This document shows positions 1-8,305 of a stretch of 12,195 bases of DNA, piece after piece. Location: assembly GCA_945863085.1 (NCBI GenBank), contig CAMBCD010000049.1:1-12195 (forward strand), given 5' to 3'. The notes under the pieces are model-generated. The model was given only the letters and a program-made list of their open reading frames with translations, had not been told where the DNA came from and ran no database searches. Positions within the stretch are counted from its first letter, which is position 1. Each line of letters starts with the position of its first letter. The position numbers and the translations under genes are program-made. Source of the stretch: Bordetella parapertussis (GTDB lineage Bacteria > Pseudomonadota > Gammaproteobacteria > Burkholderiales > SG8-41).

Positions 1-78
1 GAGGTTTTGTTAGCTTGCATGCCTAACTGATTGATGCTAACTTTCTTGTCCCACAAAAAAATGATACGGGAGCGGTTC
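1..78 (+). other. fimV leader region
   Basis: This short stretch precedes the preferred fimV start. It contains GTTAG at 9-13, which can pair with CTAAC at 23-27 around a central GCATGC palindrome, or (as GTTAGC, 9-14) with GCTAAC at 36-41. CTAACT is directly repeated at 23-28 and 37-42. I see no convincing -35/-10 pair. Frame 1 closes with TGA at 28-30, so the first 30 bases could be the tail of an upstream gene (asd is the usual neighbour), but nine codons are too few to tell. Confidence 0.3.
68..72 (+). promoter_or_regulatory. Shine-Dalgarno that favours the GTG start of fimV
   Basis: GGGAG lies 6 nt before the GTG at 79. The other in-frame starts (TTG 31, ATG 34, ATG 61) have no purine-rich site in front of them. 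The GTG start also gives a compact signal peptide. Confidence 0.55.
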
Positions 79-2487
79 GTGCGCACATTTACTCTTGGCA
101 AAGCACTGGCTGTCGCACTGCTGCTGCTCGCGCCGTTGTTCGCGCATGCGGCCGGCTTGGGGCGGCTTAACGTGCAATCGAGCCTCGGGCAGCCCCTGAG
201 CGCAGAAATCGACCTTGTTGCCGTCAGGGGTGACGAGGCGTCCACGCTGGTCGTCCGGCTCGCATCACCGGATGACTATCAGCGCGCCAATCTCCAGTAC
301 AACGCCGGCATGACCGGGCTCAAGCTCAGTATTGAAAAACGTCCGAACGGGCAGTCGTACATCAAAGTGACCGGCGGCCGCCCGGTGAATGAGCCGTTTG
401 TCGACCTGTTGATTGAACTGTCCTGGTCCGGTGGCAAACTGGTGCGCGAATACACCGTGCTGCTTGATCCGCCGGGTTATGGCCAGCAGGCTGCGCAACT
501 GGCGCCCGCTGCTCCCGCAGCGGTACCGGAGTCACGGCCCATCGTGGCGGCGCCCGTTGCACCGGCGCCGAAAGCGGCTTCCGCGCCTGCAGCTCCCAGT
601 GCTGGCGCACAGGAGTATGGCCCGATCGCCAAAGGCGAGACGCTGGGCAAGATCGCCGCCAGCCTGAAACCCCAGGGCGTGTCACTGGAACAGATGCTGG
701 TCGGTCTGTATCGCAGCAATCCCGATGCATTCATCAAAAAGAACATGAACCTGGTGAAGTCGGGCAGGATCCTGCGCATTCCCGATGCACAGGAACTTGC
801 TGCCATTTCGCAGGGCGAAGCAATGAAAGAATATCGTGCGCAAGTCGCTGACTGGCGCGCATACAGCGGCCGGGTGGCCGATGCCGCGGGCCAGGCGCCA
901 GAGGGCGCCGCCACGGCGCGCGGACGCATTACCGCGAAAGTTGACGATCCCGCTGCAGCCGAAGGCAAGGATGTGGTCAAGCTGTCCAAGGGTGAACCGG
1001 GCAAGGGCGGCAAGCCGCTGACCGGCGCGGCACGCGAGGCGGCCGTTGCGGAAGAAAAAGTGGCGCGCAAGCAGGAACTGGCGGAAGCCAAGGATCGCAT
1101 CGCGCAACTCGAGAAAACCGTCAAGAACGGCCAGAAGCTGGCCGAACTGAAGAGCCCGGGTATGGCCGCTGCACAGCAGCAGGCGGAAGCCGCGAAAGCT
1201 GAGGCGGCCAAACCTGCTGAGCCCGCGAAACCGGCAGAATCTGCCAAGGCGGAAGCCAAACCCGATGCGGCTCCGGCCCCGACGGACGAAGCCAAGAAGG
1301 ATGCTGCTGCAGTACCGACCGACAAGCCGGCTGAGGAAGTGAAGCCGGCACCGAAACCGAAGCCCAAGCCCAAGTTTGCTGCGCCACCGCCTCCGCCGCC
1401 CGAACCGAGCATGATGGACATGGCGATGGAGAACCTGCCGCTGATCGGCGGGGGAGCACTGGCCGTGGTACTCGGTGGCGTGGGTTTTGCCGCCTTGCGC
1501 CGTCGTCGTGCGCGCGCCCAGGATGATGATGAGCCGATGCCGGTGGCGCCGACCATGGGTGCGGCCGCCGTGGGTGACGCGGCTGACATGTCCGATACGA
1601 CGGCGATGGCTGCCGTGCCGGCTGCTGATGATGTCGATCCGGTGGCTGAAGCCGAGGTTTATATCGCCTATGGTCGTGACGGACAGGCCGAGGAAATCCT
1701 GAAGGAGGCGATGAGCCGCGATCCGGCACGTGAAGACGTGCAGGTGAAACTGGCGGAAGTGTATGCGGCGCGCAAGGATGCCGCCGCGTTCGCTGCAGTG
1801 GCTGATTCGATGTACGGGCTGACCGGCGGTGCCGGCGACAACTGGATGAAGGTCGCCGCACTGGGCTACGTGCTGGATCCGGCCAATCCGCTGTACGAAG
1901 CCGGCAGGGATGCTGCGCCGGCTCCCATGGCCGATGACAGCCCCACTGGCACTGATCTTGATTTTGATCTGGGCGGTGATACCGCCGGCGCGCCGGATAT
2001 CGCACTGGATGCGGATCCGGCCGGCCAGGCTACGGAGATGGGCGGTATGCAGGAGTTGGCCGCAGCCGCTGATGCCGGCGTCGCTCCTGCCGAGCCGGAT
2101 TTCAACCTGGATGCAGGCACGGTAGCCGAAGCGCCCGTGGCGCCGCCGGCTGAGGCCAGCAGCATTGATTTCAACTTTGAGTTGCCGCCGGTGGATGCAC
2201 CTGCGGCACCGGCCGCGCCGGCTGCCCCGGCGGCAGATGCCGGGCTTGATTTCAAAATCGATGTCGGCGATCTGAACATCAACCTGGATGATCCCGCGAC
2301 CACGGCTGCAGTTGCCGAAGGCAAGGATGGCCACTGGTACGACGTTCAGCAGAAATTTGATCTGGCCAAGGCCTACCAGGAAATGGGCGATAACGATGGC
2401 GCCCGTGAAATCCTGCAGGAAGTGCTGAAGGAAGGTGACGGCGATCAAAAGGACCAGGCGCAGAAACTGCTCAGTACGCTCGGCTAG
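79..2487 (+). CDS. fimV: FimV/HubP-type LysM and TPR inner-membrane hub protein
   Basis: FimV-family proteins bind peptidoglycan and organise the cell pole, and in many species they are needed for type IV pilus assembly and twitching. The GTG start gives 802 aa. Visible parts are: a signal peptide at 1-24 ending in AHA; the family N-domain with SSLGQPLSAEIDL; a LysM-like domain near 179-236; a coiled coil near 324-356; an Ala/Lys/Pro-rich linker with PKPKPKPKF and six prolines at 436-441; a membrane helix near 453-473 followed by RRRRAR; a TPR-like helical stretch; an acidic cytoplasmic linker with repeated DF motifs; and a C-terminal FimV/TPR domain at about 753-802 (KFDLAKAYQEMGDNDGAREI). 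The gene ends in its own terminator and is probably a separate unit from truA. Starts at 34 or 61 are possible and would only lengthen the signal peptide. Identity is very sure; whether this strain makes pili cannot be told here. Confidence 0.93.
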   Translation: MRTFTLGKALAVALLLLAPLFAHAAGLGRLNVQSSLGQPLSAEIDLVAVRGDEASTLVVRLASPDDYQRANLQYNAGMTGLKLSIEKRPNGQSYIKVTGGRPVNEPFVDLLIELSWSGGKLVREYTVLLDPPGYGQQAAQLAPAAPAAVPESRPIVAAPVAPAPKAASAPAAPSAGAQEYGPIAKGETLGKIAASLKPQGVSLEQMLVGLYRSNPDAFIKKNMNLVKSGRILRIPDAQELAAISQGEAMKEYRAQVADWRAYSGRVADAAGQAPEGAATARGRITAKVDDPAAAEGKDVVKLSKGEPGKGGKPLTGAAREAAVAEEKVARKQELAEAKDRIAQLEKTVKNGQKLAELKSPGMAAAQQQAEAAKAEAAKPAEPAKPAESAKAEAKPDAAPAPTDEAKKDAAAVPTDKPAEEVKPAPKPKPKPKFAAPPPPPPEPSMMDMAMENLPLIGGGALAVVLGGVGFAALRRRRARAQDDDEPMPVAPTMGAAAVGDAADMSDTTAMAAVPAADDVDPVAEAEVYIAYGRDGQAEEILKEAMSRDPAREDVQVKLAEVYAARKDAAAFAAVADSMYGLTGGAGDNWMKVAALGYVLDPANPLYEAGRDAAPAPMADDSPTGTDLDFDLGGDTAGAPDIALDADPAGQATEMGGMQELAAAADAGVAPAEPDFNLDAGTVAEAPVAPPAEASSIDFNFELPPVDAPAAPAAPAAPAADAGLDFKIDVGDLNINLDDPATTAAVAEGKDGHWYDVQQKFDLAKAYQEMGDNDGAREILQEVLKEGDGDQKDQAQKLLSTLG

Positions 2488-2510
2488 CCGCATTGCCCGG
2501 CGTGATCATG

Positions 2511-2546
2511 AACCGCGGCAGCGCTCCTGCCGCGGTTTGTTTTTCT
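2511..2546 (+). terminator. intrinsic terminator after fimV
   Basis: AACCGCGGCAG (2511-2521) pairs perfectly over 11 bp with CTGCCGCGGTT (2527-2537) across a 5-nt loop, and a T-rich run follows (2536-2546). It lies 23 nt after the fimV stop and about 40 nt before truA, so it should separate fimV transcription from the truA-trp operon. Confidence 0.9.
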
Positions 2547-2571
2547 GCGATGGCTTGTGACTGACAAAACC

Positions 2572-2576
2572 GGAGG
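2572..2576 (+). promoter_or_regulatory. Shine-Dalgarno that sets the truA start
   Basis: GGAGG lies 9 nt before GTG 2586 but 15 nt before the in-frame ATG at 2592. The spacing therefore favours the GTG start. Confidence 0.65.
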
Positions 2577-2585
2577 CTCAGTCCC

Positions 2586-3386
2586 GTGAGAATGGCGCTC
2601 GGCATCGAATATGACGGCAACGGCTTCTGCGGCTGGCAGACCCAGCCGTCGGGCTGTGCCGTGCAGGATCGACTGGAGACGGCGCTGGCGACGATCGCCG
2701 GTGTTCCGGTCGCGACCATCTGTGCCGGCCGCACTGATGCCGGTGTGCATGCGCTGGGCCAGGTCGTGCATTTTGACTGCGCCGTCGAGCGGCCGCTGAG
2801 CGCCTGGGTGCGCGGTGTCAACGCGCTGCTGCCATCGGCGATGGCGGTGACCTGGGCGCAGCCGGTGGCGGAAGATTTTCATGCGCGTTTTTCCGCACGG
2901 GCGCGGGTGTACCGTTACGTGCTGCTCAACACCGCCGTGCGTCCCGCCGCCGATCATGGCCGGGTCGGCTGGTTTCATCTGCCGCTGGACATCGCTGAGA
3001 TGCGTTCCGCTGCGGCCTGCCTGGTCGGCGAACATGATTTCAGCGCGTTCCGCGCCGCCGAGTGCCAGGCCCAGTCGCCGGTCAGGACTTTGCATGAGGT
3101 CACCGTCGAGCAGGCGGGGCCGTATGTGATTTTCGGATTTCGCGCCAATGCCTTCCTGCATCACATGGTGCGCAACCTGGTCGGCAGCCTGGTCTATGTC
3201 GGCAAGGGCAAACATGCGCCGCCCTGGATGGCAGAAGTGCTGCAGGGACGGAATCGTGCGCAGGCCGCGCCGACTTTTGATGCTTCCGGCCTGTACCTGA
3301 TGCGGGTTGAATACGAAAACCGCTGGACATTACCGGCGCCGCGGCTGCGCGCGCCGCAGCTGGCCCATGCTGTCTTGGTCCAATGA
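2586..3386 (+). CDS. truA: tRNA pseudouridine(38-40) synthase TruA
   Basis: TruA converts uridines 38, 39 and 40 in the tRNA anticodon arm to pseudouridine. The 266-aa product has the usual family length. It shows the N-terminal strand [16 protein letters not shown], the catalytic motif GRTDAGVHA with the nucleophilic Asp at residue 51 (E. coli Asp60), the [18 protein letters not shown] segment and the C-terminal [18 protein letters not shown] motif. The start is GTG, chosen from SD spacing; ATG 2592 would remove two residues. It follows the fimV terminator after about 40 nt with no clear promoter boxes in that gap. It is 7 nt upstream of trpF and probably heads the truA-trpFBA-accD transcript. 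Confidence 0.96.
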   Translation: MRMALGIEYDGNGFCGWQTQPSGCAVQDRLETALATIAGVPVATICAGRTDAGVHALGQVVHFDCAVERPLSAWVRGVNALLPSAMAVTWAQPVAEDFHARFSARARVYRYVLLNTAVRPAADHGRVGWFHLPLDIAEMRSAAACLVGEHDFSAFRAAECQAQSPVRTLHEVTVEQAGPYVIFGFRANAFLHHMVRNLVGSLVYVGKGKHAPPWMAEVLQGRNRAQAAPTFDASGLYLMRVEYENRWTLPAPRLRAPQLAHAVLVQ

Positions 3387-3393
3387 GGGTGAT

Positions 3394-4017
3394 ATGAGCG
3401 TACGCGTCAAAATCTGCGGCATCACCCGCGTTGAGGACGCCCTTGCGGCGGCGCGACTGGGCGCACATGCCATCGGCCTGGTGTTTTATGCCGGCAGCCC
3501 GCGGGCGGTGACTCCCGCGCAGGCGCGCATCATCATCGATGAGCTGCCGCCGTTTGTGGTGCCGGTAGGGTTGTTCGTGAATGCGGGTGCTGCGGAAGTT
3601 CGCGCTGTCCTGGACGAGGCGCCCGTGCAGTTGTTGCAGTTCCACGGTGACGAAACGCCGGGATTCTGCGGCGGTGTTGCGCTGCCGTACCTGCGCGCAG
3701 TGCGGGTCAGGGCGGAGACCGATTTGTTACAATACGCACACGAATTTCGTGCAGCCAAAGGCCTGTTGCTGGATGCCTGGGTCGAAGGCGCGCGTGGCGG
3801 CACCGGCACCGTGTTTGACTGGTCGCTGATTCCGCGCGATTTGCCGGCGCCCGTGGTTCTGTCGGGCGGACTCAATCCTGACAACGTGGAACAGGCGGTG
3901 CGGCAGGTGCAGCCCTGGGCTGTGGACGTGTCGAGCGGCGTGGAGTCGGCAAAGGGCATCAAGGATGTCCGGAAAATGGAAGCGTTCATGACTGGAGTGC
4001 GCAATGCGGGTATATGA
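3394..4017 (+). CDS. trpF: phosphoribosylanthranilate isomerase TrpF
   Basis: TrpF carries out the Amadori rearrangement of phosphoribosylanthranilate to CdRP, the third step of tryptophan synthesis. The 207-aa single-domain product has the normal length for a monofunctional TrpF. It shows VKICGIT with the catalytic Cys at 8, [17 protein letters not shown] with the catalytic Asp at 127, and the phosphate-binding segments [11 protein letters not shown] and [12 protein letters not shown] 3394 is preceded by GAGGGT, just after the truA stop. An in-frame ATG at 3307 would add 29 residues inside truA and is not family-like. The last 14 nt overlap trpB, so translation is probably coupled. The trpC-fused form known from enterobacteria is not present. 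Confidence 0.97.
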   Translation: MSVRVKICGITRVEDALAAARLGAHAIGLVFYAGSPRAVTPAQARIIIDELPPFVVPVGLFVNAGAAEVRAVLDEAPVQLLQFHGDETPGFCGGVALPYLRAVRVRAETDLLQYAHEFRAAKGLLLDAWVEGARGGTGTVFDWSLIPRDLPAPVVLSGGLNPDNVEQAVRQVQPWAVDVSSGVESAKGIKDVRKMEAFMTGVRNAGI

Positions 4018-5203
4018 CTTGCCGGATGCCAGGGGCCATTTCGGACCCTACGGGGGCGTGTTCGTTTCAGAGACGCTGATTTCCGCGCTGGATGAACTGA
4101 AAGCGGCCTACGCCCGCTACAAGGATGATCCGGCGTTTGTTGCGGAATACGAATACGAACTGAAGCATTATGTCGGCCGGCCGAGCCCGGTTTATCATGC
4201 ACGGCGCTGGTCCGAGCATTTCGGCGGCGCGCAGGTGTATCTGAAGCGCGAAGACCTGAACCATACCGGCGCGCACAAGATCAACAACGTCATTGGCCAG
4301 GCGCTGCTGGCGCGTCACCTCGGCAAGCCCCGTGTCATCGCTGAAACCGGCGCTGGCCAGCATGGCGTCGCCACCGCAACCATCGCCGCGCGTTACGGCA
4401 TGGAATGCGTGGTCTACATGGGCTCGGAAGACGTCAAGCGCCAGGCGCAGAACGTCTATCGCATGAAACTGCTGGGCGCGACCGTGGTGCCCGTGGAATC
4501 CGGCTCGAAGACGCTGAAGGACGCCTTGAACGAGGCGATGCGCGACTGGGTGACCAACGTCGAGAATACCTTCTACATCATCGGCACCGTGGCCGGACCG
4601 CACCCGTACCCGATGATGGTGCGCGATTTCCAGTCGGTGATCGGCCGCGAGGCGCGTGAGCAGGTGCCGGAGATGACGGGGCGCCAGCCGGATGCGGTGC
4701 TGGCCTGTGTCGGCGGCGGTTCGAATGCGATCGGCATTTTCCACGCCTTTATTCCGGATGAGTCGGTGCGCCTGATCGGTGTCGAGGCTGCAGGCCATGG
4801 CCTGGAAACCGGCAAACACTCGGCCACGCTTTGCGCGGGCCGCGCTGGTGTGCTGCATGGCAACCGCACCTATCTGCTGCAGGATGACAACGGCCAGATC
4901 ATCGAAACCCACTCGATTTCCGCGGGCCTCGATTATCCCGGCGTCGGTCCCGAGCATGCCTGGCTGAAGGACAGCGGACGTGCCGAATACGTGGCAGTGA
5001 CCGATGACGAAGCGCTGGAGGCCTTCCACAAGCTGTGCCGGCTTGAGGGCATCATTCCCGCACTGGAATCCAGCCATGCGCTGGCCTACGCGGCGAAAAT
5101 CGCGCCGCGCATGCGCCGCGATCAGATCCTGCTGGTCAATCTGTCCGGGCGTGGCGACAAGGACATGCATACCGTCGCCGAAAAGTCCGGCCTGAAGTTC
5201 TGA
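4004..5203 (+). CDS. trpB: tryptophan synthase beta chain TrpB
   Basis: TrpB is the PLP-dependent subunit that condenses indole with L-serine in the alpha2beta2 tryptophan synthase complex. The 399-aa product matches the classical TrpB1 type. It begins with the family pattern [15 protein letters not shown] and carries the PLP-binding lysine in [10 protein letters not shown] (Lys92, E. coli Lys87). [14 protein letters not shown] is followed by the PLP phosphate loop GGGSN at 237-241, and the C-terminal part has ALESSHA and [13 protein letters not shown] 4004 lies inside the end of trpF with GGAG 6 nt upstream. The partner gene trpA follows after 22 nt. In some Burkholderia a methyltransferase gene lies between trpB and trpA; none is present here. 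Confidence 0.98.
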   Translation: MRVYDLPDARGHFGPYGGVFVSETLISALDELKAAYARYKDDPAFVAEYEYELKHYVGRPSPVYHARRWSEHFGGAQVYLKREDLNHTGAHKINNVIGQALLARHLGKPRVIAETGAGQHGVATATIAARYGMECVVYMGSEDVKRQAQNVYRMKLLGATVVPVESGSKTLKDALNEAMRDWVTNVENTFYIIGTVAGPHPYPMMVRDFQSVIGREAREQVPEMTGRQPDAVLACVGGGSNAIGIFHAFIPDESVRLIGVEAAGHGLETGKHSATLCAGRAGVLHGNRTYLLQDDNGQIIETHSISAGLDYPGVGPEHAWLKDSGRAEYVAVTDDEALEAFHKLCRLEGIIPALESSHALAYAAKIAPRMRRDQILLVNLSGRGDKDMHTVAEKSGLKF

Positions 5204-5225
5204 TGCATCTCACGCGAATCTGAAG

Positions 5226-6041
5226 ATGTCACGCATTGCCGCCACATTCACACGTCTCAACAAGCAGGGCCGCAAAGCCCTGATCCCCTTCATCACTGCC
5301 GGCGATCCTGATCCGGCGAGCTGTGTACCGCTGATGCATGCACTGGTGGCCGGCGGTGCCGACATCATTGAGCTGGGGGTGCCGTTTTCGGATCCCATGG
5401 CCGACGGCCCGGTGATCCAGCGCGCCAGCGAACGCGCGCTGAAACACGGCGTATCGCTGCGCGACGTGATCAGCTGGGTGGCGGAGTTCCGCAAGACCAA
5501 TGGCGAAACACCGGTAGTGCTGATGGGGTACGCGAACCCAATTGAAGCCATGGGGGCTGACAACTTTGTGAAGGCGGCCAAAGCCGCCGGCGCCGATGGC
5601 GTCGTGGTGGTCGATTACCCGCCCGAAGAAGCGGAGCAACTGGTGGCCATACTGGATACTGCCGGCCTGGATACGATATTCCTGCTGTCGCCGACCACCT
5701 CCGACGCGCGCCTGAAGCAGGTTGCAGAACTGGGGCGCGGTTATCTGTATTACGTATCGCTGAAGGGCGTCACTGGTGCTGCGAATATCGATGTCGCCGA
5801 CGTGGCGCAGCGCCTGGCGCGCATCCGCAGTCACACCAAGCTGCCGGTGGGTGTCGGTTTCGGCATCCGCGACGGCGAAACTGCGCGCAATATCGCGCAG
5901 GTGGCCGATGCCGTGGTGATCGGCAGCCGGCTGGTGCAGGAGATCGAGGCTGCACCGCAGGATGCCGTTAATCGGGCGCGCCTGTTTATGAATGGAATCC
6001 GGACCGCCATGGATCGTGACATCAAGGGTCGAGCCGCATGA
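5226..6041 (+). CDS. trpA: tryptophan synthase alpha chain TrpA
   Basis: TrpA cleaves indole-3-glycerol phosphate to indole and glyceraldehyde 3-phosphate and channels indole to TrpB. The 271-aa TIM-barrel protein has the standard length. Both catalytic acids are in place and fall on the Salmonella numbering: Glu49 in [12 protein letters not shown] and Asp60 in MADGP. Later motifs include [10 protein letters not shown] and [12 protein letters not shown]. The start at 5226 has only GAAG directly before it, a poor Shine-Dalgarno, so expression probably depends on ribosomes arriving from trpB 22 nt upstream. That would help keep the two subunits near 1:1, but this is inference. The stop overlaps the accD start as ATGA. 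Confidence 0.98.
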   Translation: MSRIAATFTRLNKQGRKALIPFITAGDPDPASCVPLMHALVAGGADIIELGVPFSDPMADGPVIQRASERALKHGVSLRDVISWVAEFRKTNGETPVVLMGYANPIEAMGADNFVKAAKAAGADGVVVVDYPPEEAEQLVAILDTAGLDTIFLLSPTTSDARLKQVAELGRGYLYYVSLKGVTGAANIDVADVAQRLARIRSHTKLPVGVGFGIRDGETARNIAQVADAVVIGSRLVQEIEAAPQDAVNRARLFMNGIRTAMDRDIKGRAA

Positions 6042-6910
6042 GCTGGCTGCAGAAACTGCTGCCGCCGCGCATCAAGCGGGAGGCCGGCAGCGTCAAAAAA
6101 GCAGTCCCGGAAGGACTGTGGAGCAAGTGTGATTCCTGCGAGGCAGTGTTGTATCGCACCGATCTCGAGAAAAACCTGTTCGTCTGCCCGAAGTGCAACC
6201 ACCACAACCGCATTTCCGCCCGCGAGCGCTTGGACTGGCTGCTCGACATGGAAGGGCGTTATGAGATCGGCGTTGAAGTGACGCCGGTCGACAGCCTGAA
6301 ATTCCGCGACAGCAAGCGTTACATCGACCGCCTGGCCGAAGCGCGCACGGAGACCGGCGAGGAGGATGCGCTGGTGGTGATGCAGGGGGCGATCCGCGAA
6401 ATCCCGGTGGTTACCGCCGCATTCGAATTCGGTTTTCTCGGCGGATCAATGGGCTCCGTCGTCGGTGAGCGTTTTGTGCGCGGCGTGCAGGTCTGCGTCG
6501 AGCAGCGGCTGCCCTTCATCTGTTTCACCGCGACCGGCGGCGCCCGCATGCAGGAAGGCCTGTTTTCGCTGATGCAGATGGCGAAGACCTGCGCTGCGCT
6601 GACCCGCCTCGCCGATGATCGCCTGCCGTTCATCTCGGTGCTGACCGATCCGACCATGGGCGGGGTGTCGGCGAGTTTTGCGATGATCGGCGACGTGGTG
6701 GTTGCCGAACCCAATGCGCTGATCGGTTTCGCCGGACCGCGGGTGATCGAGCAGACCGTGCGCGAGACGCTGCCCGAGGGATTCCAGCGGGCCGAGTTCC
6801 TGATGCAGAAGGGCGCGCTGGACATGATCGTCGACCGTCGCCAGATGCGCGACACGCTGGCGCGGCTGCTGGCGCTGATGTTGAAATCGCCGGCACCATC
6901 GTCTTCCTGA
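6038..6910 (+). CDS. accD: acetyl-CoA carboxylase carboxyltransferase subunit beta
   Basis: AccD pairs with AccA to transfer the carboxyl group from carboxybiotin to acetyl-CoA, giving malonyl-CoA for fatty acid synthesis. The 290-aa protein shows the N-terminal zinc ribbon with Cys31, Cys34, Cys50 and Cys53 (CDSC and CPKC), followed by the crotonase-like fold with [27 protein letters not shown] and the [20 protein letters not shown] signature. The ATG overlaps the trpA stop by 4 nt, and AAGGG lies 9 nt upstream within trpA, a typical coupled start. Its place behind trpA and ahead of folC is conserved in betaproteobacteria. Nothing is missing or unusual. Confidence 0.98.
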   Translation: MSWLQKLLPPRIKREAGSVKKAVPEGLWSKCDSCEAVLYRTDLEKNLFVCPKCNHHNRISARERLDWLLDMEGRYEIGVEVTPVDSLKFRDSKRYIDRLAEARTETGEEDALVVMQGAIREIPVVTAAFEFGFLGGSMGSVVGERFVRGVQVCVEQRLPFICFTATGGARMQEGLFSLMQMAKTCAALTRLADDRLPFISVLTDPTMGGVSASFAMIGDVVVAEPNALIGFAGPRVIEQTVRETLPEGFQRAEFLMQKGALDMIVDRRQMRDTLARLLALMLKSPAPSSS

Positions 6911-6931
6911 CCGCTCCGGATTTGCCGACAG

Positions 6932-6958
6932 GGCGCCGGGTTCCCCGGTTTCCGCGCC
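6932..6958 (+). other. GC-rich hairpin in the accD-folC gap
   Basis: GGCGC (6932-6936) can pair with GCGCC (6954-6958), enclosing an inner CCGGG/CCCGG stem with a TTC loop and a 5-6 nt bulge on the 3' side. No T-run follows, so it is not a standard terminator. It ends 4 nt before the folC GTG, where a Shine-Dalgarno would normally lie. Confidence 0.4.
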
Positions 6959-6962
6959 ACAC

Positions 6963-8243
6963 GTGACAACCTTACCCGCAACACTCGCCGGCTGGCTGGA
7001 ATACATTGAGCGCCAGCATCCGCAGTCGATCGCCCTCGGGCTGGATCGTGTCAACGTGGTGCGTGACGCACTGGGGCTGAAGCCGGTGTTTCCGCTGATC
7101 ACCGTCGGCGGCACCAACGGCAAGGGATCAGCGTGCATGATGCTGGATGCCGTGCTCGGCTGCGCCGGTTATCGCGTCGGCACTTACACCTCGCCGCACC
7201 TGCTGCGTTACAACGAGCGTGTACGCATCCATGGCCGGGAAGCCGGTGATGCCGACCTGGTGCGCGCATTCGCCGCAGTGGAGCAGGCGCGTGCCGCCCG
7301 TGGCGTGCCGCTGACTTATTTTGAATTCGGCACGCTGGCGGCGCTGTGGCTTTTTTGCGGGAGCAAGGTTGACGCTGCGATCCTCGAGGTCGGGTTGGGC
7401 GGGCGCCTGGATGCGGTCAATGCCTTCGATGCCGACGTGGCCCTGCTGATGAGTGTCGGCATCGATCACATGGAATATCTGGGGGACACGCGCGAGGCCA
7501 TAGGCTTCGAGAAGGCGCACATTTTCCGCGCCGGCCGACCGGCGATCTGCGCCGATGCCGAACCGCCGGCAACAGTCACTGAATATGCGGCGCGCATTGG
7601 CGCCGGACTGTTGCTGATCGGACGTGATTTCAGTTACCAGGCGCAGCCGCAACAATGGAGTTATCGCGGACCTGGCGGTGATCGTCACGGCTTGCCGCCG
7701 CCGGCATTGCGCGGTGCCTTCCAGCTGGCCAATGCCAGCGCGTGCATTGCGGCGCTGGATGCCTTGCGTGGGCGTCTGCCGGTGACCGCGGGCAACATCC
7801 GCGACGGCCTGGTGCGGGTTGAAAATCCCGGACGCTTTCAGGTCTTGCCCGGACGACCGGCGATGATCCTCGACGTGGCGCACAATCCGCATGCTGCCGC
7901 GGCACTGGTTGCCAACCTCGCGCAGATGACGGGTTACCGCAATACGCTGGCGGTGTTTTCAATGCTGAAGGACAAGGATGTCGGCGGCGTGGCGCGTCTG
8001 TTGCGCGGGCATGTTGATCACTGGCTGGTGGCGCCGCTCGAAGGGGCACGCGCGCTGTCGGCTGTTGCGCTGGAGCAGTATTTGCGCGAGGCCGGCGTGA
8101 CGACAGGCATTACCGCGTGCGCAAATATTGCAGAAGCCTGTGACCGCGCGTATCAGATGGCAGGAGATGGTGATAGAATTTTGGCCTTCGGATCGTTTCT
8201 TACCGTGGCCGCCGCGATGACTGCAGTCCGCGCTCGCCGATAA
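6963..8243 (+). CDS. folC: bifunctional dihydrofolate synthase / folylpolyglutamate synthase
   Basis: FolC adds L-glutamate to dihydropteroate and then further glutamates to reduced folates, using ATP. The 426-aa length fits the bacterial Mur-ligase-like family. Motifs in order are the P-loop GGTNGKGS (49-56), YTSPHLLRYNERVRI, EVGLGGRLDAVN, SVGIDHMEYLGDT, the GFEKAHIFRAG segment with the lysine expected to be carbamylated, and LDVAHNPHAAA in the C-terminal domain. The GTG start gives MTTLPATLAGWLEYIERQHP, which matches the usual N-terminus of betaproteobacterial FolC, although no Shine-Dalgarno is visible and a hairpin sits just upstream. It lies 52 nt after accD and before dedD, as in E. coli. 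The function is sure and the start fairly sure. Confidence 0.96.
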   Translation: MTTLPATLAGWLEYIERQHPQSIALGLDRVNVVRDALGLKPVFPLITVGGTNGKGSACMMLDAVLGCAGYRVGTYTSPHLLRYNERVRIHGREAGDADLVRAFAAVEQARAARGVPLTYFEFGTLAALWLFCGSKVDAAILEVGLGGRLDAVNAFDADVALLMSVGIDHMEYLGDTREAIGFEKAHIFRAGRPAICADAEPPATVTEYAARIGAGLLLIGRDFSYQAQPQQWSYRGPGGDRHGLPPPALRGAFQLANASACIAALDALRGRLPVTAGNIRDGLVRVENPGRFQVLPGRPAMILDVAHNPHAAAALVANLAQMTGYRNTLAVFSMLKDKDVGGVARLLRGHVDHWLVAPLEGARALSAVALEQYLREAGVTTGITACANIAEACDRAYQMAGDGDRILAFGSFLTVAAAMTAVRARR

Positions 8244-8305
8244 CGGTAAAAAGCGGTAAAAATCGTTTAAAATCAATACTTTACTTCGCTTACGGCGTAT
8301 CAGGA
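8244..8305 (+). promoter_or_regulatory. AT-rich folC-dedD gap with a 9-bp direct repeat; possible promoter
   Basis: This 62-nt gap is strikingly AT-rich against its neighbours. CGGTAAAAA occurs at 8244-8252 and again at 8254-8262, exactly 10 bp apart, about one helical turn. TAAAAT at 8268-8273 matches a -10 box at 5 of 6 positions, but no good -35 lies 16-18 nt upstream. A promoter for dedD-cvpA-purF, possibly with an activator bound at the repeats, is plausible but unproven. Confidence 0.3.

Noticed and set aside
477..2493. Long antisense open frames across fimV (up to about 600 codons)
   Set aside because: They mirror GC-rich, Ala/Pro-rich codons of fimV, have low-complexity Arg/Ser/Gly-rich products without family motifs, and cross a clear sense gene.
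3307..3393. Upstream extension of trpF to an ATG at 3307
   Set aside because: It would add 29 non-family residues inside truA; ATG 3394 has a Shine-Dalgarno and the standard N-terminus.
3725..3733. TGTTACAAT inside trpF as an internal extended -10 promoter
   Set aside because: No usable -35 lies at 16-18 nt spacing, and it encodes conserved-looking trpF residues; a chance match is likely.
4067..5170. Antisense open frame of 367 codons over trpB
   Set aside because: It is a shadow of a fully motif-bearing trpB; the product is His/Arg-rich with no recognisable domain.
8171..8179. TGATAGAAT near the end of folC as an extended -10 promoter for dedD
   Set aside because: The -35 region is poor and it would give a long leader; the AT-rich gap after folC is an equal or better candidate.
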